DNA from: JAWMQL01 sp033283165
GTDB lineage: Bacteria > Pseudomonadota > Gammaproteobacteria > Pseudomonadales > Halieaceae
Length of the DNA stretch: 64,000 nucleotides
Direction of reading: 5' to 3'
Assembly: GCA_033283165.1 (NCBI GenBank)
Contig: JAWMQL010000003.1
Location: forward strand, 62,001-126,000
Shown here: piece by piece, positions 23,711 through 32,822 of the stretch
Layout of the letters: every line of letters starts with the position of its first letter
Position numbering within the stretch: the stretch's first letter is position 1
The notes under the pieces: generated by a model
What the model saw: only the letters and a program-made list of their open reading frames with translations
What the model was told of the DNA's origin: nothing
Database searches by the model: none
Made by a program: the position numbers and the translations under genes

Positions 23711-25117
23711 TCAGCGCGGCGCGGTGTATTCGTCGATGACCTTTTCAATGGCTTCGGCGCAGACCGCGCAGAAGGCTTCGGTCCGGGTAAACATCAGGCA
23801 GTTCTGCTCTGGCCGGTAAATCCCCCGGGCCTGGTAATTGCCCCCCTCAAAAGCCCCCACCACCCCATTCTGGCCCGACTCGGCGAACAGCTTCTCGACG
23901 AAGGCCTGGTTGTCGCGGAACAGCTTGTTCATGTCCGCCTCGGGGGCGTTGTCCGCCCGCAACTGGCGCCGGGTCTCCTGGTAGGCCAGGGCGTGTTTTT
24001 CGTAGGCCTGCTTCGGCCAGGCGGTGGGCAGCGGTGTCCCGTCGGCCACGTGATGCGTCCACTTGAGGCGATCGGGATCGAGCAGTGCGGTGACGTTCGG
24101 CTCGTAGGGCTCGGTAATCACCTCCGGCGCCTGGTACTGCACTGAACTGGTGTAGTACTCGTCCGCCAGGCCGGCGAAGTGATGGCCGAATTCGTGTACG
24201 AACAGGTAGGGCGCCCACTCACTGTTGGCCGCCGCCGTACTGTACAGTCCGTAGATCCCGCCACCGCCGTACACCTCGGTGTTGGTCAGTATCTCGATGA
24301 AATCGTAGGGCGCCGACGACGCGATGCGGCGCATGGCCTTGTTATCGAAAGTCAGCACATAGCGTTCCGATCGAAAGGCGTCATAGGTCGCGCCGATCGG
24401 CGAATCGCGAAAGGTGCCCGTGGACGGACGGGACACGCCGGACTCGGCAGCCGCCGGCGCCAGGGCCCAGACATTGAAATCATTCCTGCGCTCGCGGAAG
24501 GGCGAGGTGGCAAACAGGACTTCGGTCAGCTCCCGGGCTTTCGCCAGGAATGCGTCGTGCTCCCCGGCCGTGTAACCGTCTCCCAGCAGCAGCAGGTCGA
24601 CGCTGGTCGCAGGATCGCCGCTGTGCTGGATGGCGACCACCTGACCCGCGTACCGGGCCGACTCGCGGTGTACCAGCATGTCGGCCGGATCGAGTTCGAT
24701 GCGCCACACCTCGACAAAGGCATTGCCGTCGCCCCGCTTCTTCAGCACGAGTTGGAATACCCCGTCCTGCGCCGGGAAGCGCACGGATTCGTGGAAGGCT
24801 CGGTTGATCTGTTCCGCCTCGGCGGTGGTTTCCCACTCGCCGTAGATGCTGCTGAAGCTGCGCGACCAGGCGATCTTGCCGCTCCCGGGATCAACTATCT
24901 CGAACAGGTATTTGCCGCGCGCGGTCTGGTCCAGGGGCTGGGCCATGTTGCCGGGCCAGGGCAGCGGTTCGATAACCACCTGGTCGAGAACGAACAGCTC
25001 CTGCACCTGGTTGCCACTGTGGATGTAGTCCACCCGCATGGTGGCCGGCGCGGTCCCGGCGCCTGCGGGAAAAGGCCACCACAGGATGACAACAACAGTC
25101 CACACAAACCGCTTCAT
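23711..25117 (-). CDS. Secreted M64-family (IgA-peptidase-like) zinc metalloprotease
   Basis: A 468-residue exported protein starting at ATG 25117 (an in-frame TTG precedes it), with a signal peptide (FVWTVVVILWWPFPAGAG). The M64 N-terminal domain spans about residues 25-150. The catalytic domain has LLLLGDGYTAGEHDAFL, typical of M64, and the zinc motif HEFGHHFAGLADEYY, in which HExxH is HEFGH. The C-terminus has paired cysteines (NCLMF, FCAVCAE). Family members cleave proteins outside the cytoplasm; substrate specificity is not predictable. It lies 25 bp downstream of the SDR/ECH operon on the same strand and may be its last gene. Confidence 0.9.
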   Translation of the reverse strand: MKRFVWTVVVILWWPFPAGAGTAPATMRVDYIHSGNQVQELFVLDQVVIEPLPWPGNMAQPLDQTARGKYLFEIVDPGSGKIAWSRSFSSIYGEWETTAEAEQINRAFHESVRFPAQDGVFQLVLKKRGDGNAFVEVWRIELDPADMLVHRESARYAGQVVAIQHSGDPATSVDLLLLGDGYTAGEHDAFLAKARELTEVLFATSPFRERRNDFNVWALAPAAAESGVSRPSTGTFRDSPIGATYDAFRSERYVLTFDNKAMRRIASSAPYDFIEILTNTEVYGGGGIYGLYSTAAANSEWAPYLFVHEFGHHFAGLADEYYTSSVQYQAPEVITEPYEPNVTALLDPDRLKWTHHVADGTPLPTAWPKQAYEKHALAYQETRRQLRADNAPEADMNKLFRDNQAFVEKLFAESGQNGVVGAFEGGNYQARGIYRPEQNCLMFTRTEAFCAVCAEAIEKVIDEYTAPR

Positions 25118-25144
25118 CAATCCTCCCTTGCGGCCGGGACGGCC

Positions 25145-25912
25145 CTACAGGTCGATCACGTTGGAACGCACCAGTACCCCGCCATCCACCACCAGGTCGT
25201 GCCCGGTGATAAACGAGGCCCGGTCAGAGCAAAGGTAGACCACCGCGTCGGCTATTTCCTGCGGCTCGGCCAGCCGGCCCATGGCGTGGGCATTCAGCAC
25301 CCGGTCGCGTACCGCCGGCATCTTCTCCAGGTAAAACTGCATGCCCCCGGTATTGATACCCCCGGGACAGACCGTGTTCACCCGCACCCCGCGCCGGGCA
25401 TACTCCACCGCGGCGGCCTTGCTCAGGGTTATCACGCCGCCCTTGGCGGCTGCGTAAGCGGACTGGAACGCCTCGCCGCGCAGGCCGGATACCGAGGCGA
25501 TATTCACCACCGCGCCGCCACCGGAGGCCTCGATCAGGGGCAGCTGGTACTTCAGGCACAACCACACCCCGCGCAGGGTGACCGCATGACAGCGGTCCCA
25601 CTCGTCCTCGCTGAGCTCGGTCAGGGGCTTGTTGGGGGCGCCCAGGGCGGCGTTGTTGGAGACCCAGTGCAGGCCACCGAAACGCTCCCGGGTCGTCTCG
25701 ACCACCTGCTGCACCTCCCCCGACTGCGCCATGTCGCAGGGCAGGAACAGCGCCTGCACGCCACAGTCCGAGACCTGCTGCGCGGTTTCCCGGCCGCCCT
25801 TCTCGTTGATATCCGCGATGACCACGTTGGCGCCCTCGCGGGCGAAGGCCAGGGCCGTGGCGCGGCCGGTCCCCGCGCCGCCCCCCATGACCAGGGCGAC
25901 CCGGTCACTCAC
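25145..25912 (-). CDS. Short-chain dehydrogenase/reductase (SDR)
   Basis: A 255-residue classical SDR starting at GTG 25912, overlapping the enoyl-CoA hydratase stop by 8 bp. The NAD(P)-binding motif is GGGAGTGRA, followed by NNAAL, the catalytic Ser in ASVSG, and YAAAK with catalytic Tyr and Lys. An acidic residue after beta-2 (IADINEKGG) suggests NAD(H) preference. Together with the ECH and the upstream SDR it could supply 3-hydroxyacyl-CoA dehydrogenase-type steps in beta-oxidation of an acyl or steroid side-chain substrate (inference). Confidence 0.92.
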   Translation of the reverse strand: MSDRVALVMGGGAGTGRATALAFAREGANVVIADINEKGGRETAQQVSDCGVQALFLPCDMAQSGEVQQVVETTRERFGGLHWVSNNAALGAPNKPLTELSEDEWDRCHAVTLRGVWLCLKYQLPLIEASGGGAVVNIASVSGLRGEAFQSAYAAAKGGVITLSKAAAVEYARRGVRVNTVCPGGINTGGMQFYLEKMPAVRDRVLNAHAMGRLAEPQEIADAVVYLCSDRASFITGHDLVVDGGVLVRSNVIDL

Positions 25913-26675
25913 CTTTTTCGCTCCGGCCCTGCTCCAGCACGGCGTCGCGCCGGGCCGCGATCTCGGACCCCATCACTTCCCGCGCGGCGATGATCGACTG
26001 TTCCTCTTCCCAGGCCAGGGCCTGGTCATAGGGCATGCAGTAACCCTGGTCGATCAGGGCCTTGTAGCGCGGCAGGACGCCCGGCACGGTAGCGCACATG
26101 GCCCGGGCCATCTCGATCGCCCGGGGCAGCAGCTCCTCCGCCGGCACCACGTGATTCACCAGCCCCCAGTCATAGGCCTGCGCCGCGAATACGGGTTTGC
26201 CGGTGAAAGAGACTTCCTTGGCCCGGGACAGGCCGATAAGCCGCGGCAGGGTCTGGCTCAGGCCCCAGCCCGGCAACAGGCCCACCCGGGCGTGGGTGTC
26301 GGCAAAGCGCGCGCCCTCCGCGGCGATCAGTACGTCACAGGCCAGGGCCAGTTCGAAGCCGCCGGTAACCGCGTGACCGTTGATAGCGCCGATAATCGGG
26401 CCGTCGAACGCCGCCATGGACTTGACCAGGTCGTTGTTGACATCGCCGGAAGAGTCGCCCTCTGCCTCGGACAGTTCCTTCAGGTCCAGCCCGGCGCAAA
26501 AGGCGCGGCCGCGGCCGGTCAGGATCAGTACCTGGATCGCCGGGTCCGCGCCGCAGTCCGCCAGGGCCGCGATCAATTCGGCGCGCAGTGCCCGCGACAG
26601 GGCATTCATCTCATCCGGGCGATTCAGGGTGAAGATGGCGTAGCCGTCGTGTTTTTCCACGATCAGGTTGCTCAT
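25905..26675 (-). CDS. Enoyl-CoA hydratase/isomerase-family protein
   Basis: A 256-residue crotonase-fold enzyme. It shows the CoA-binding RAFCAGLDLKE and the second oxyanion-hole segment INGHAVTGGFELALACD. The two catalytic Glu positions of mitochondrial-type hydratase are not both obvious (GFELAL has one; the second region reads ARVGLLPGWG). It could therefore be hydratase, isomerase or another crotonase. It starts 2 bp after the upstream SDR and overlaps the downstream SDR, a tight three-gene operon. Confidence 0.9.
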   Translation of the reverse strand: MSNLIVEKHDGYAIFTLNRPDEMNALSRALRAELIAALADCGADPAIQVLILTGRGRAFCAGLDLKELSEAEGDSSGDVNNDLVKSMAAFDGPIIGAINGHAVTGGFELALACDVLIAAEGARFADTHARVGLLPGWGLSQTLPRLIGLSRAKEVSFTGKPVFAAQAYDWGLVNHVVPAEELLPRAIEMARAMCATVPGVLPRYKALIDQGYCMPYDQALAWEEEQSIIAAREVMGSEIAARRDAVLEQGRSEKGE

Positions 26676-26676
26676 A

Positions 26677-27516
26677 TCAGTGCTCCAGTAACGAGGGGGT
26701 TTTGAGAACGTTCAGCTGTTTCGCTATCGCCGGGCCGCGCAGGATATCCTGGGTCGACCAGTCCGGCTCTGGGTCGTGGTCCGCCAGCCAGGCAACCACG
26801 GCGGCTATCGCCTGGGGAGTGCAGGGCTTGAAGCGCGCCATCACTTCCTCGGTCATGCCTGCCGACTTCATCACCTCGGTCACCACCGTACCCGGCTCCA
26901 GGTTGAATACCCGCAGGCCCCGGTCGGGATGCTCCACCCGCAGCGAGCCGGCCATCCGCACCAGCGCCGCCTTGGAGGACGGGTAGGCGAAGCCCCAGCC
27001 GCCGCGATCCGCCGGGGCCGGCGGATTGTTAAAGGCCGTAAAGGAGACCATGTTGATGATGGTGCCGGCGCCGCGGGCTTCCATGCCCGGCAACAGCGCG
27101 CGCACCAGGGCCAGCGGCGTGAACAGGTTGCCCTGGTAGATGGCGTCCAGCTGCTCCCGGGTCACCTCCATCAGGCGCTCCAGGTTGCCCGCCCCCTGGT
27201 ACACGGCATTATTGAACAGCAGGTCCACCCGGCCGAAATGTTCCAGTGCCCGGCCCGCGGCGGCAACCACGGCGTCTTCATCCAGGATATCCGCCGGCAG
27301 GCACAGGGCCTCGCCGCCCTGGGCACGAACGGCTGCGGCTGTGGCTTCCAGGCTGCCCGGCAGGGCACTGGCTTTGCCCACGTGGTCGTGGGCCTCACCC
27401 TCCTGCAGGGTGCGGGCGGTGATCGCCACGTCGAAGCCCGCCCGGGCCAGGGCCACCGCGGACTCCGCCCCGACGCCGCGACTGGCGCCGGTGATAAAAG
27501 CGACTTTTCGGCTCAT
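26677..27516 (-). CDS. Short-chain dehydrogenase/reductase (SDR)
   Basis: A 279-residue SDR, first gene of the SDR-ECH-SDR operon. It has the Rossmann motif TGASRGVG, NNAVY, a catalytic Ser in VSFTAF, and YPSSK. A long loop after beta-2 (LQEGEAHDHVGKASALPGS) is a feature of a subgroup annotated as acyl-CoA or steroid-type dehydrogenases. Arg after beta-2 (ITARTLQ) is compatible with NADP(H). Substrate unknown. Confidence 0.9.
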   Translation of the reverse strand: MSRKVAFITGASRGVGAESAVALARAGFDVAITARTLQEGEAHDHVGKASALPGSLEATAAAVRAQGGEALCLPADILDEDAVVAAAGRALEHFGRVDLLFNNAVYQGAGNLERLMEVTREQLDAIYQGNLFTPLALVRALLPGMEARGAGTIINMVSFTAFNNPPAPADRGGWGFAYPSSKAALVRMAGSLRVEHPDRGLRVFNLEPGTVVTEVMKSAGMTEEVMARFKPCTPQAIAAVVAWLADHDPEPDWSTQDILRGPAIAKQLNVLKTPSLLEH

Positions 27517-27667
27517 CTGTTGCTCTCCCTGTTTCAGCGGGCCTGTGGGCGTACGCCGCGCCCGGTTTGATGGTTCAGACCCGAACCCACATTATTGGCC
27601 ATCCCGCTGGCAATGTGACCCCGCGGGCGGATAATCGGCGGCACGGTTTAAAATCACGGGAACATTC

Positions 27668-28465
27668 ATGGCACTGAGCAAGATCATGGTGGTCATCGAC
27701 CCCACCACCGAGCAACAACCGGCGTTTGAGCGTGGCCTGGATTCGGCGCGCATGACCAGTGCCAGCCTGCACCTGTACCTGTGTGTGAGTGCGGAAAACC
27801 GTGACGCTGACCCGGCGGCGGCACGGCTCGAATACCAGCCGCTGCTGGATGCCCTGTCGGCCCGCGCCGAGGCCGGGGGCGTCACCACCGTGACGGAACT
27901 GGAGCAGGCGGTCGACTGGCGCCGGGAAGCGGTATCTGCCGCGGCCCGCTGTGGCGCCTCCATGGTGTTCAAGGGCTCCTTCGACCATTCCAGCGTGGAC
28001 CGGCAAAAGCGCCAGACCGCCGACTGGACCCTGCTGCGAACCGCGCCCTGCCCGGTCCTGCTGGTGAAAAATTTCCACGACTGGCAACACCGCCGGGTAT
28101 TGGCGGCGATCAACCCGGAGACCACCGACGAGGCCCACATCCGGCTCAACAACCAGATCACCGGCGTGGCCCAGAGCTTCAGTTCGGCCTACGGCTCCGA
28201 GGCCCACTTCGTGGCCGCCTACCACGACCTGAACCACGCCCCCGACCGCGCCGGACTGGCGCGGCAATGCGGCGTGCCGGAGGATCGCATCCACCTGGAG
28301 CACGGCCAGGCGGCCGACGCCATTCGCGATACCGCGGCAAGCCTGGACGTGGACCTGATCATCGTCGGCACCGTGGGCCGCGACGGCATCAAGGGCCAGG
28401 TGGTCGGCAATACCAGCGAGCGCCTGCTGGACCAGACCCATTCGGATATGCTGGTGCTGAACTGA
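27668..28465 (+). CDS. Tandem-domain universal stress protein (UspE-like)
   Basis: A 265-residue cytoplasmic protein of two Usp domains (about 1-130 and 138-265). The second retains the ATP-binding type motif (VGTVGRDGIKGQVVGNTSERLL, i.e. GxxGRxG...GxxxxxxL); the first has lost it, as in E. coli UspE. Such proteins act in survival under starvation, oxidative or low-oxygen stress. No FNR box was found in its 151-bp upstream region. It converges on sdaA with a 15-bp gap. Confidence 0.92.
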   Translation: MALSKIMVVIDPTTEQQPAFERGLDSARMTSASLHLYLCVSAENRDADPAAARLEYQPLLDALSARAEAGGVTTVTELEQAVDWRREAVSAAARCGASMVFKGSFDHSSVDRQKRQTADWTLLRTAPCPVLLVKNFHDWQHRRVLAAINPETTDEAHIRLNNQITGVAQSFSSAYGSEAHFVAAYHDLNHAPDRAGLARQCGVPEDRIHLEHGQAADAIRDTAASLDVDLIIVGTVGRDGIKGQVVGNTSERLLDQTHSDMLVLN

Positions 28466-28480
28466 CCGCGACGGCGCGGG

Positions 28481-29878
28481 TCAGCACTCGATAATATTCA
28501 CCGGCACGTCCAGCACATGGACCGCGAGGCCGCCGCGCGCGGTCTCCTTGTATTTTTCCTGCATGTCGCGGCCGGTGTCGCGCATGGTGCGGATTACCTG
28601 GTCCAGGGACACGAAGTGCTGGCCGTCCCCCTGCAGGGCCATGCGCGAGGCACTGATCGCCTTGATCGCCGCCATCGCGTTGCGCTCGATACAGGGCACC
28701 TGGACCAGGCCGCCCACCGGGTCGCAGGTCAGGCCGAGGTTGTGCTCCATGGCGATTTCCGCCGCGTTCTCCACCTGTGCCACGGTACCGCCGAGCACCT
28801 CGGTGAGCGCGCCGGCGGCCATGGAGCAGGCTGAGCCCACCTCTCCCTGGCAGCCGACCTCGGCGCCGCTGATCGAGGCATTGGCCTTGTACAGCAGGCC
28901 GATGGCCGCCGCGGTGAGCAGGAAACGGGGCACATCCTCCTCGCTGGCGCCGGGACAGAAACGCTGCTGGTAGCTCAGCACCGCCGGGATAATGCCCGCT
29001 GCCCCGTTGGTCGGCGCGGTCACCAGCCGGCCGCCGGCCGCGTTTTCCTCGTTGACGGCCAGCGCGAACAGGGTCACCCAGTCCATCACCGTCAAGGGAT
29101 CCTGCCCGACCCCGGAGCGCTTGCATAACTGCCGCTGCAGCTGTGGCGCCCGGCGCTTCACCTTGAGGCCGCCGGGCAGGATACCCTCGGTCTCACAACC
29201 CCGTTCAATACAGGCCTGCATCACCCGCCACAGGTTCAGCAACTGCGCTTCGACCTCGGCCCGGCTGCGCCAGGCCTGTTCATTGCGCAGCATCAGGGAA
29301 CTGATCGACAGGCCGGTTTCCTTGCACCGTGCCAGCAACCCGGCGGCGGTAGTGAAGGGATAGGGAAGCTGCGTATCCTCATCCACCAGTACCGGCGCGC
29401 CCGGGCCACTGGGGTCGACCACGAAGCCGCCGCCCACTGAGAAATACTCGCGACTGTACAATTGTTTGCCGTCGCTGCTGCAGGCAGTGAAGCGCATCCC
29501 ATTGGCGTGGAAAGGCAGGAACTCCTCGCGGTGCATCACCAGGTCGTCGCGGTAGTTGAATGGGATCGCGTGCGTCCCGAGCAGCCGCAGCGTGCCGCCC
29601 TCGCGGGCCGCCTGTACCCTGTCCGGGATGCTCTCGACATCCACCGCTTCCGGGGTTTCCCCTTCCAGTCCCAGGATGATGGCCTTGGGCGAGCCGTGCC
29701 CGGCACCGGTGGCCCCCAGCGAACCGTACAGCTCGGATATTACCCGGGCACAGTCCCCCAGCAGACCTGCCTGCTGCAGATCCGTGACGAAACGGCGCGC
29801 CGCCACCATCGGTCCCACGGTGTGGGAGCTGGACGGCCCGATGCCGATCTTGAACAGGTCGAAGGTGCTGACTGCCAT
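28481..29878 (-). CDS. sdaA: L-serine ammonia-lyase (single-chain, iron-sulfur)
   Basis: A 465-residue enzyme deaminating L-serine to pyruvate and ammonia, oxygen-labile because of a [4Fe-4S] cluster. The beta domain begins STFDLFKIGIGPSSSHTVGPM. The alpha domain contains the family's TAPTNGAAGIIPAVL and cluster-binding cysteines (ISGAEVGCQGEVGSACSMA, GLTCDPVGGLVQVPCIERNA). Length matches proteobacterial SdaA/SdaB. It is followed 60 bp upstream by purK on the same strand, with no obvious promoter between. Confidence 0.97.
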   Translation of the reverse strand: MAVSTFDLFKIGIGPSSSHTVGPMVAARRFVTDLQQAGLLGDCARVISELYGSLGATGAGHGSPKAIILGLEGETPEAVDVESIPDRVQAAREGGTLRLLGTHAIPFNYRDDLVMHREEFLPFHANGMRFTACSSDGKQLYSREYFSVGGGFVVDPSGPGAPVLVDEDTQLPYPFTTAAGLLARCKETGLSISSLMLRNEQAWRSRAEVEAQLLNLWRVMQACIERGCETEGILPGGLKVKRRAPQLQRQLCKRSGVGQDPLTVMDWVTLFALAVNEENAAGGRLVTAPTNGAAGIIPAVLSYQQRFCPGASEEDVPRFLLTAAAIGLLYKANASISGAEVGCQGEVGSACSMAAGALTEVLGGTVAQVENAAEIAMEHNLGLTCDPVGGLVQVPCIERNAMAAIKAISASRMALQGDGQHFVSLDQVIRTMRDTGRDMQEKYKETARGGLAVHVLDVPVNIIEC

Positions 29879-29938
29879 GGCGTACAGTGTAGTACGCCCG
29901 GCAGGTTCTCCCCAGCGCTGCCCGCACCCCGGCCGGGG

Positions 29939-31048
29939 TCAGGCGGCCGGGTAAAGTACCCGCTGCACGTTCCCCAGGTGTTGCATCACTTCCCCGTGAT
30001 CACGGCCACTGATGTGCACGTGCGCGACCTTGCGGCGAGGAGCCGCCGACTTGTTGTAGTCGACCAGCGCGGCCTGCGGGGGCAACTGGCGCAGGGTGTA
30101 CTCGCGATTGTACTGGCCCAGCACATTGATCATCGCCTCGCAACGGGACACCTCGGTGTTCCCCAGCGGCATACCCAGCAAGGCGCGCAGGTGGTTCTCA
30201 AACTGGCTGGTGGCCTCGCTGCGGAACGTCCAGTGCCCGCTGTTATGGACCCTGGGCGCCAGCTCGTTGATCAGCAGGCGCTCCCCCCACACGAAACACT
30301 CCATGGCCAGCACGCCCACATAATCGAGTGATTGCAGCAGGGCGTGGGCATACTCTCGCGCTCGCCGCTCCACCGCGGCGGGGAGGCCGAGGGAAGGGGC
30401 TATCGAGGTCAGCAGGATACCGTCGCTGTGACTGTTTTCCGTGGCCGGGTACAGCGCGACCTCACCGTTGACCGACCGCACGGCCAGGATGGAAATCTCG
30501 CGCTCGAAGGGAATCAGCGATTCGACCAGCCAGTCGCCCTGTTCCTGCCCGCGGCAAAATGCCTGCAAGTCCCGCGCTGACCGGAGCCGCCACTGGCCCT
30601 TGCCGTCATACCCGTCGCGGCAGGTTTTGACCACGACCGGCAAACCCAGCTGGCGCACCGCGTCGGCCACCCCGGCCACTGTCGTCGCGCCGCGAAACGG
30701 CGAGGTGTCAAGGCCCAGGTCGGCGATAAAGCGTTTTTCCGCCAGCCGATGCTGCAGGGTCGCCACCGTATCGGGCCGGGGATACACGGGGCAATGGTCT
30801 GTCAGCGCCCCCAGCAGGGAGACATCGACGTTCTCGCGCTCGACGGTGACCACATCCGGGTTGCCCAGGGCGGCGAGCAGGTCCAGCGGGCCCGCACCGG
30901 GTGCTCGACGCACCACCGGGCCGAGTCCCTCGACACTGCTCACGTCCTCGTCGTGTTCCGCCAGAAAGCTGCAGCGCAGGCCCATCTGCAGGCCCGCCAA
31001 GGCCAGCATCCTCGCGAGCTGGCCGCTCCCGATGATGGCTACGCGCAT
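29939..31048 (-). CDS. purK: N5-carboxyaminoimidazole ribonucleotide synthase
   Basis: A 369-residue ATP-grasp enzyme that carboxylates aminoimidazole ribonucleotide with ATP and bicarbonate in purine synthesis. ATG 31048 (MRVAIIGSGQLARML) has a very strong GAGGAGGTGCAGGA before it; the longer frame to 31111 is rejected. Visible are the N-terminal Rossmann-like GSGQLARM, VVVKTCRDGYDGKGQ, and the ATP-grasp ECFVWGERLLINELAPRVHNSGHWT with the metal-binding Glu/Asn. It overlaps purE by 10 bp. The position downstream of a bicarbonate-transporter gene is notable because HCO3- is its substrate. Confidence 0.97.
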   Translation of the reverse strand: MRVAIIGSGQLARMLALAGLQMGLRCSFLAEHDEDVSSVEGLGPVVRRAPGAGPLDLLAALGNPDVVTVERENVDVSLLGALTDHCPVYPRPDTVATLQHRLAEKRFIADLGLDTSPFRGATTVAGVADAVRQLGLPVVVKTCRDGYDGKGQWRLRSARDLQAFCRGQEQGDWLVESLIPFEREISILAVRSVNGEVALYPATENSHSDGILLTSIAPSLGLPAAVERRAREYAHALLQSLDYVGVLAMECFVWGERLLINELAPRVHNSGHWTFRSEATSQFENHLRALLGMPLGNTEVSRCEAMINVLGQYNREYTLRQLPPQAALVDYNKSAAPRRKVAHVHISGRDHGEVMQHLGNVQRVLYPAA

Positions 31049-31548
31049 TCCTGCACCTCCTCCTCGATCCTGGAAAACTCCATTTCCCGGAAGTAGGCGA
31101 GTCGGGCGCACAGGTCTGCATCAGATATCGCCAGGACCTGCGCCGCCAGCAGGCCGGCGTTGTAGGCCCCCGAGCCGCCGATTGCCTGGGTTGCAACAGC
31201 CACCCCGGCCGGCATCTGGACAATGGAGAGCAGGCTGTCCATGCCGTTCAGGGCCTTGCTCTGCACCGGCACGGCGATTACCGGCAACAGGGTCATGGAC
31301 GCCGTCATCCCCGGTAGATGGGCCGCTCCGCCGGCACCGGCGATGATCACCTTGAGGCCGCGACCGCTCGCACCACTGGCATATTCCACCAGCCGGTCGG
31401 GCGTGCGGTGGGCGGACACCACGCGCGTCTCAAAGGGAATGTTGAGCAACTCGAGCACCTCGGTGGCCCGGCGCATGGTCGGCCAATCAGAGCGGGACCC
31501 CATGATCACGCCCACCAGGGGCTTGCTGTGCGACTTGACAGATTTCAC
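31039..31548 (-). CDS. purE: N5-CAIR mutase (class I PurE)
   Basis: A 169-residue enzyme converting N5-CAIR to CAIR, the step after PurK. It has the class I signature VIMGSRSDWPTM near the N-terminus, VVSAHRTPDRL with the catalytic His, and AGAGGAAHLPGMTA. The start is GTG 31548, and GTGA overlaps the stop of the bicarbonate-transporter gene, so translation of the two is likely coupled. It overlaps purK by 10 bp. Confidence 0.97.
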   Translation of the reverse strand: MKSVKSHSKPLVGVIMGSRSDWPTMRRATEVLELLNIPFETRVVSAHRTPDRLVEYASGASGRGLKVIIAGAGGAAHLPGMTASMTLLPVIAVPVQSKALNGMDSLLSIVQMPAGVAVATQAIGGSGAYNAGLLAAQVLAISDADLCARLAYFREMEFSRIEEEVQECA

Positions 31549-32489
31549 AAAACACCTCCGTTGCCGGGCTGCAGCCAGCTTGCGGCACTGATATAGAGTG
31601 GGATACCCACCAGTACATTGAATGGAAACGTGATGGCCAGCGAGGCCGCTATCGACAGCCCGTGGTTTGCACCGGGCAGGGCCTGGCGCATTACCGCGGG
31701 TACCGCGATGTAGGAGGCGCTGCCCCCCAGCGTCGCCAGCAGGGCGATACCGCCGGTGGAAAAACCCAGCGCCAGGGCCAGCAGGCCGCCCAGTGACGCC
31801 CCCATCAGGGGCATGACGACCCCGAAGGACGTTATGAACGGCGCGGTGGCCCGGATTTCAGGCAAGCGGGTGGCTGCCAGCAAACCCATTTCCAGCAGGA
31901 ACAATGCCAGCACACCCTGGAACAGGCCGCCGAAGAACGGCATGATACCGTCCACCGCGGTGCCGCCCAGGTAACCGATCAGCATGGCGCCCACCATCAC
32001 CACCACGCCCTGGTTACAGAAGGTCTCGTGCATCAGGTCGCGCATGGAGTGCTGCTCACTGCGCAGTCCCGCCAGGACCAGGCCCACACCGATAGCCGGC
32101 ATCTCCAGCAGCACCACGAACAGGGGGAAGTAGGCCTCGTAGTGGATACCCTGGGCCTCCAGCATCGCCACCGAGACGGCATAGGTCCCGACGCTGACTG
32201 AACCGTAGTGCGCGGCGATGGATGCCGCATCTTCCCGGGACAGTTGGCCGAACCGGGACAGGAGCGGGAATGCGATCAGTGGCAGGACCAGCCCCATGGC
32301 CACCACCGCCAGCGCCTGCCAACCGAGGGTCAGGGTGGCGTGATCGCGCAGGGCTATACCACCTTTCAAGCCAATGGCGATCAGCAGGAACAGGGTCAGG
32401 CTCTGGTACAGGCTCCTGGGAAACTGTACGTCTGACCGGATCACGCGGGCGAGAAACCCGAGCAGGAAAAATCCGGCAACCACACTCAC
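31545..32489 (-). CDS. SbtA-family sodium-dependent bicarbonate transporter
   Basis: A 314-residue inner-membrane protein with about 10 hydrophobic segments. It matches the SbtA family (Na+-dependent bicarbonate transporter): IGLKGGIALRDH after helix 2 (SbtA: IGLTGGMAIR), HYGSVSVGTYAV, and a C-terminal half with FSTGGIALLATLGGSASYIAVPAVM (SbtA: FSMGGVVVLAVIAASSS). GTG 32489 forms a GTGA overlap with the small upstream gene, and its stop overlaps the purE start the same way. Best explanation: import of HCO3-, here tied to the bicarbonate-consuming PurK step. Ion and substrate are inferred from the family. Confidence 0.85.
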   Translation of the reverse strand: MSVVAGFFLLGFLARVIRSDVQFPRSLYQSLTLFLLIAIGLKGGIALRDHATLTLGWQALAVVAMGLVLPLIAFPLLSRFGQLSREDAASIAAHYGSVSVGTYAVSVAMLEAQGIHYEAYFPLFVVLLEMPAIGVGLVLAGLRSEQHSMRDLMHETFCNQGVVVMVGAMLIGYLGGTAVDGIMPFFGGLFQGVLALFLLEMGLLAATRLPEIRATAPFITSFGVVMPLMGASLGGLLALALGFSTGGIALLATLGGSASYIAVPAVMRQALPGANHGLSIAASLAITFPFNVLVGIPLYISAASWLQPGNGGVL

Positions 32490-32704
32490 TGTTCGGTCCT
32501 CGCCGGGTGATAGTTACGCGCCAACGGCAGCGATACCGCCTGCATGCCGCGCTGCCGCAACCACTGGACCGAGCACAGGCCGAATAACAGCAGGCCCACC
32601 GTCAGCAGGCCCCAGTCCGCCAGGCCACTGACACCGAGCGCAGCTCCCGCCAGGATCAGGAGGCTGGCGCAGGTCAGGCCAAATTTTGTCTGGGTGTTTT
32701 CCAT
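32486..32704 (-). CDS. Small two-helix membrane protein, first gene of the sbtA-purEK unit
   Basis: A 72-residue protein with two hydrophobic segments (CASLLILAGAALGVSGLA and WGLLTVGLLLFGLCSV) and a basic C-terminus. ATG 32704 follows GGAGAG. Its stop overlaps the transporter start (GTGA). It is not SbtB, which is a soluble PII-like protein. A transporter accessory subunit is the simplest guess; no family is recognised. Confidence 0.75.
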   Translation of the reverse strand: MENTQTKFGLTCASLLILAGAALGVSGLADWGLLTVGLLLFGLCSVQWLRQRGMQAVSLPLARNYHPARTEQ

Positions 32705-32774
32705 TGTGTTCTCTCCATCCGGGTCGCGCCGGTGCAGCGCGACGTCGGGGCGAAGTATGACCAGATCGTTAAAT

Positions 32775-32810
32775 AGATAAAAATAGATATTTTTTATCTA
32801 AATATTAGAT
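32775..32810. promoter_or_regulatory. AT-rich operator region with two dyads upstream of the LysR gene and the bicarbonate operon
   Basis: AGATAAAAA (32775-32783) and TTTTTATCT (32791-32799) form a perfect 9-7-9 inverted repeat. Overlapping it, ATCTAA-ATA-TTAGAT (32796-32810) is a perfect dyad fitting the LysR-family pattern ATC-N9-GAT (T-N11-A). The stretch 32768-32825 is almost all A/T in a GC-rich genome. Confidence 0.65.
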
Positions 32811-32822
32811 TAACCTCTATAT

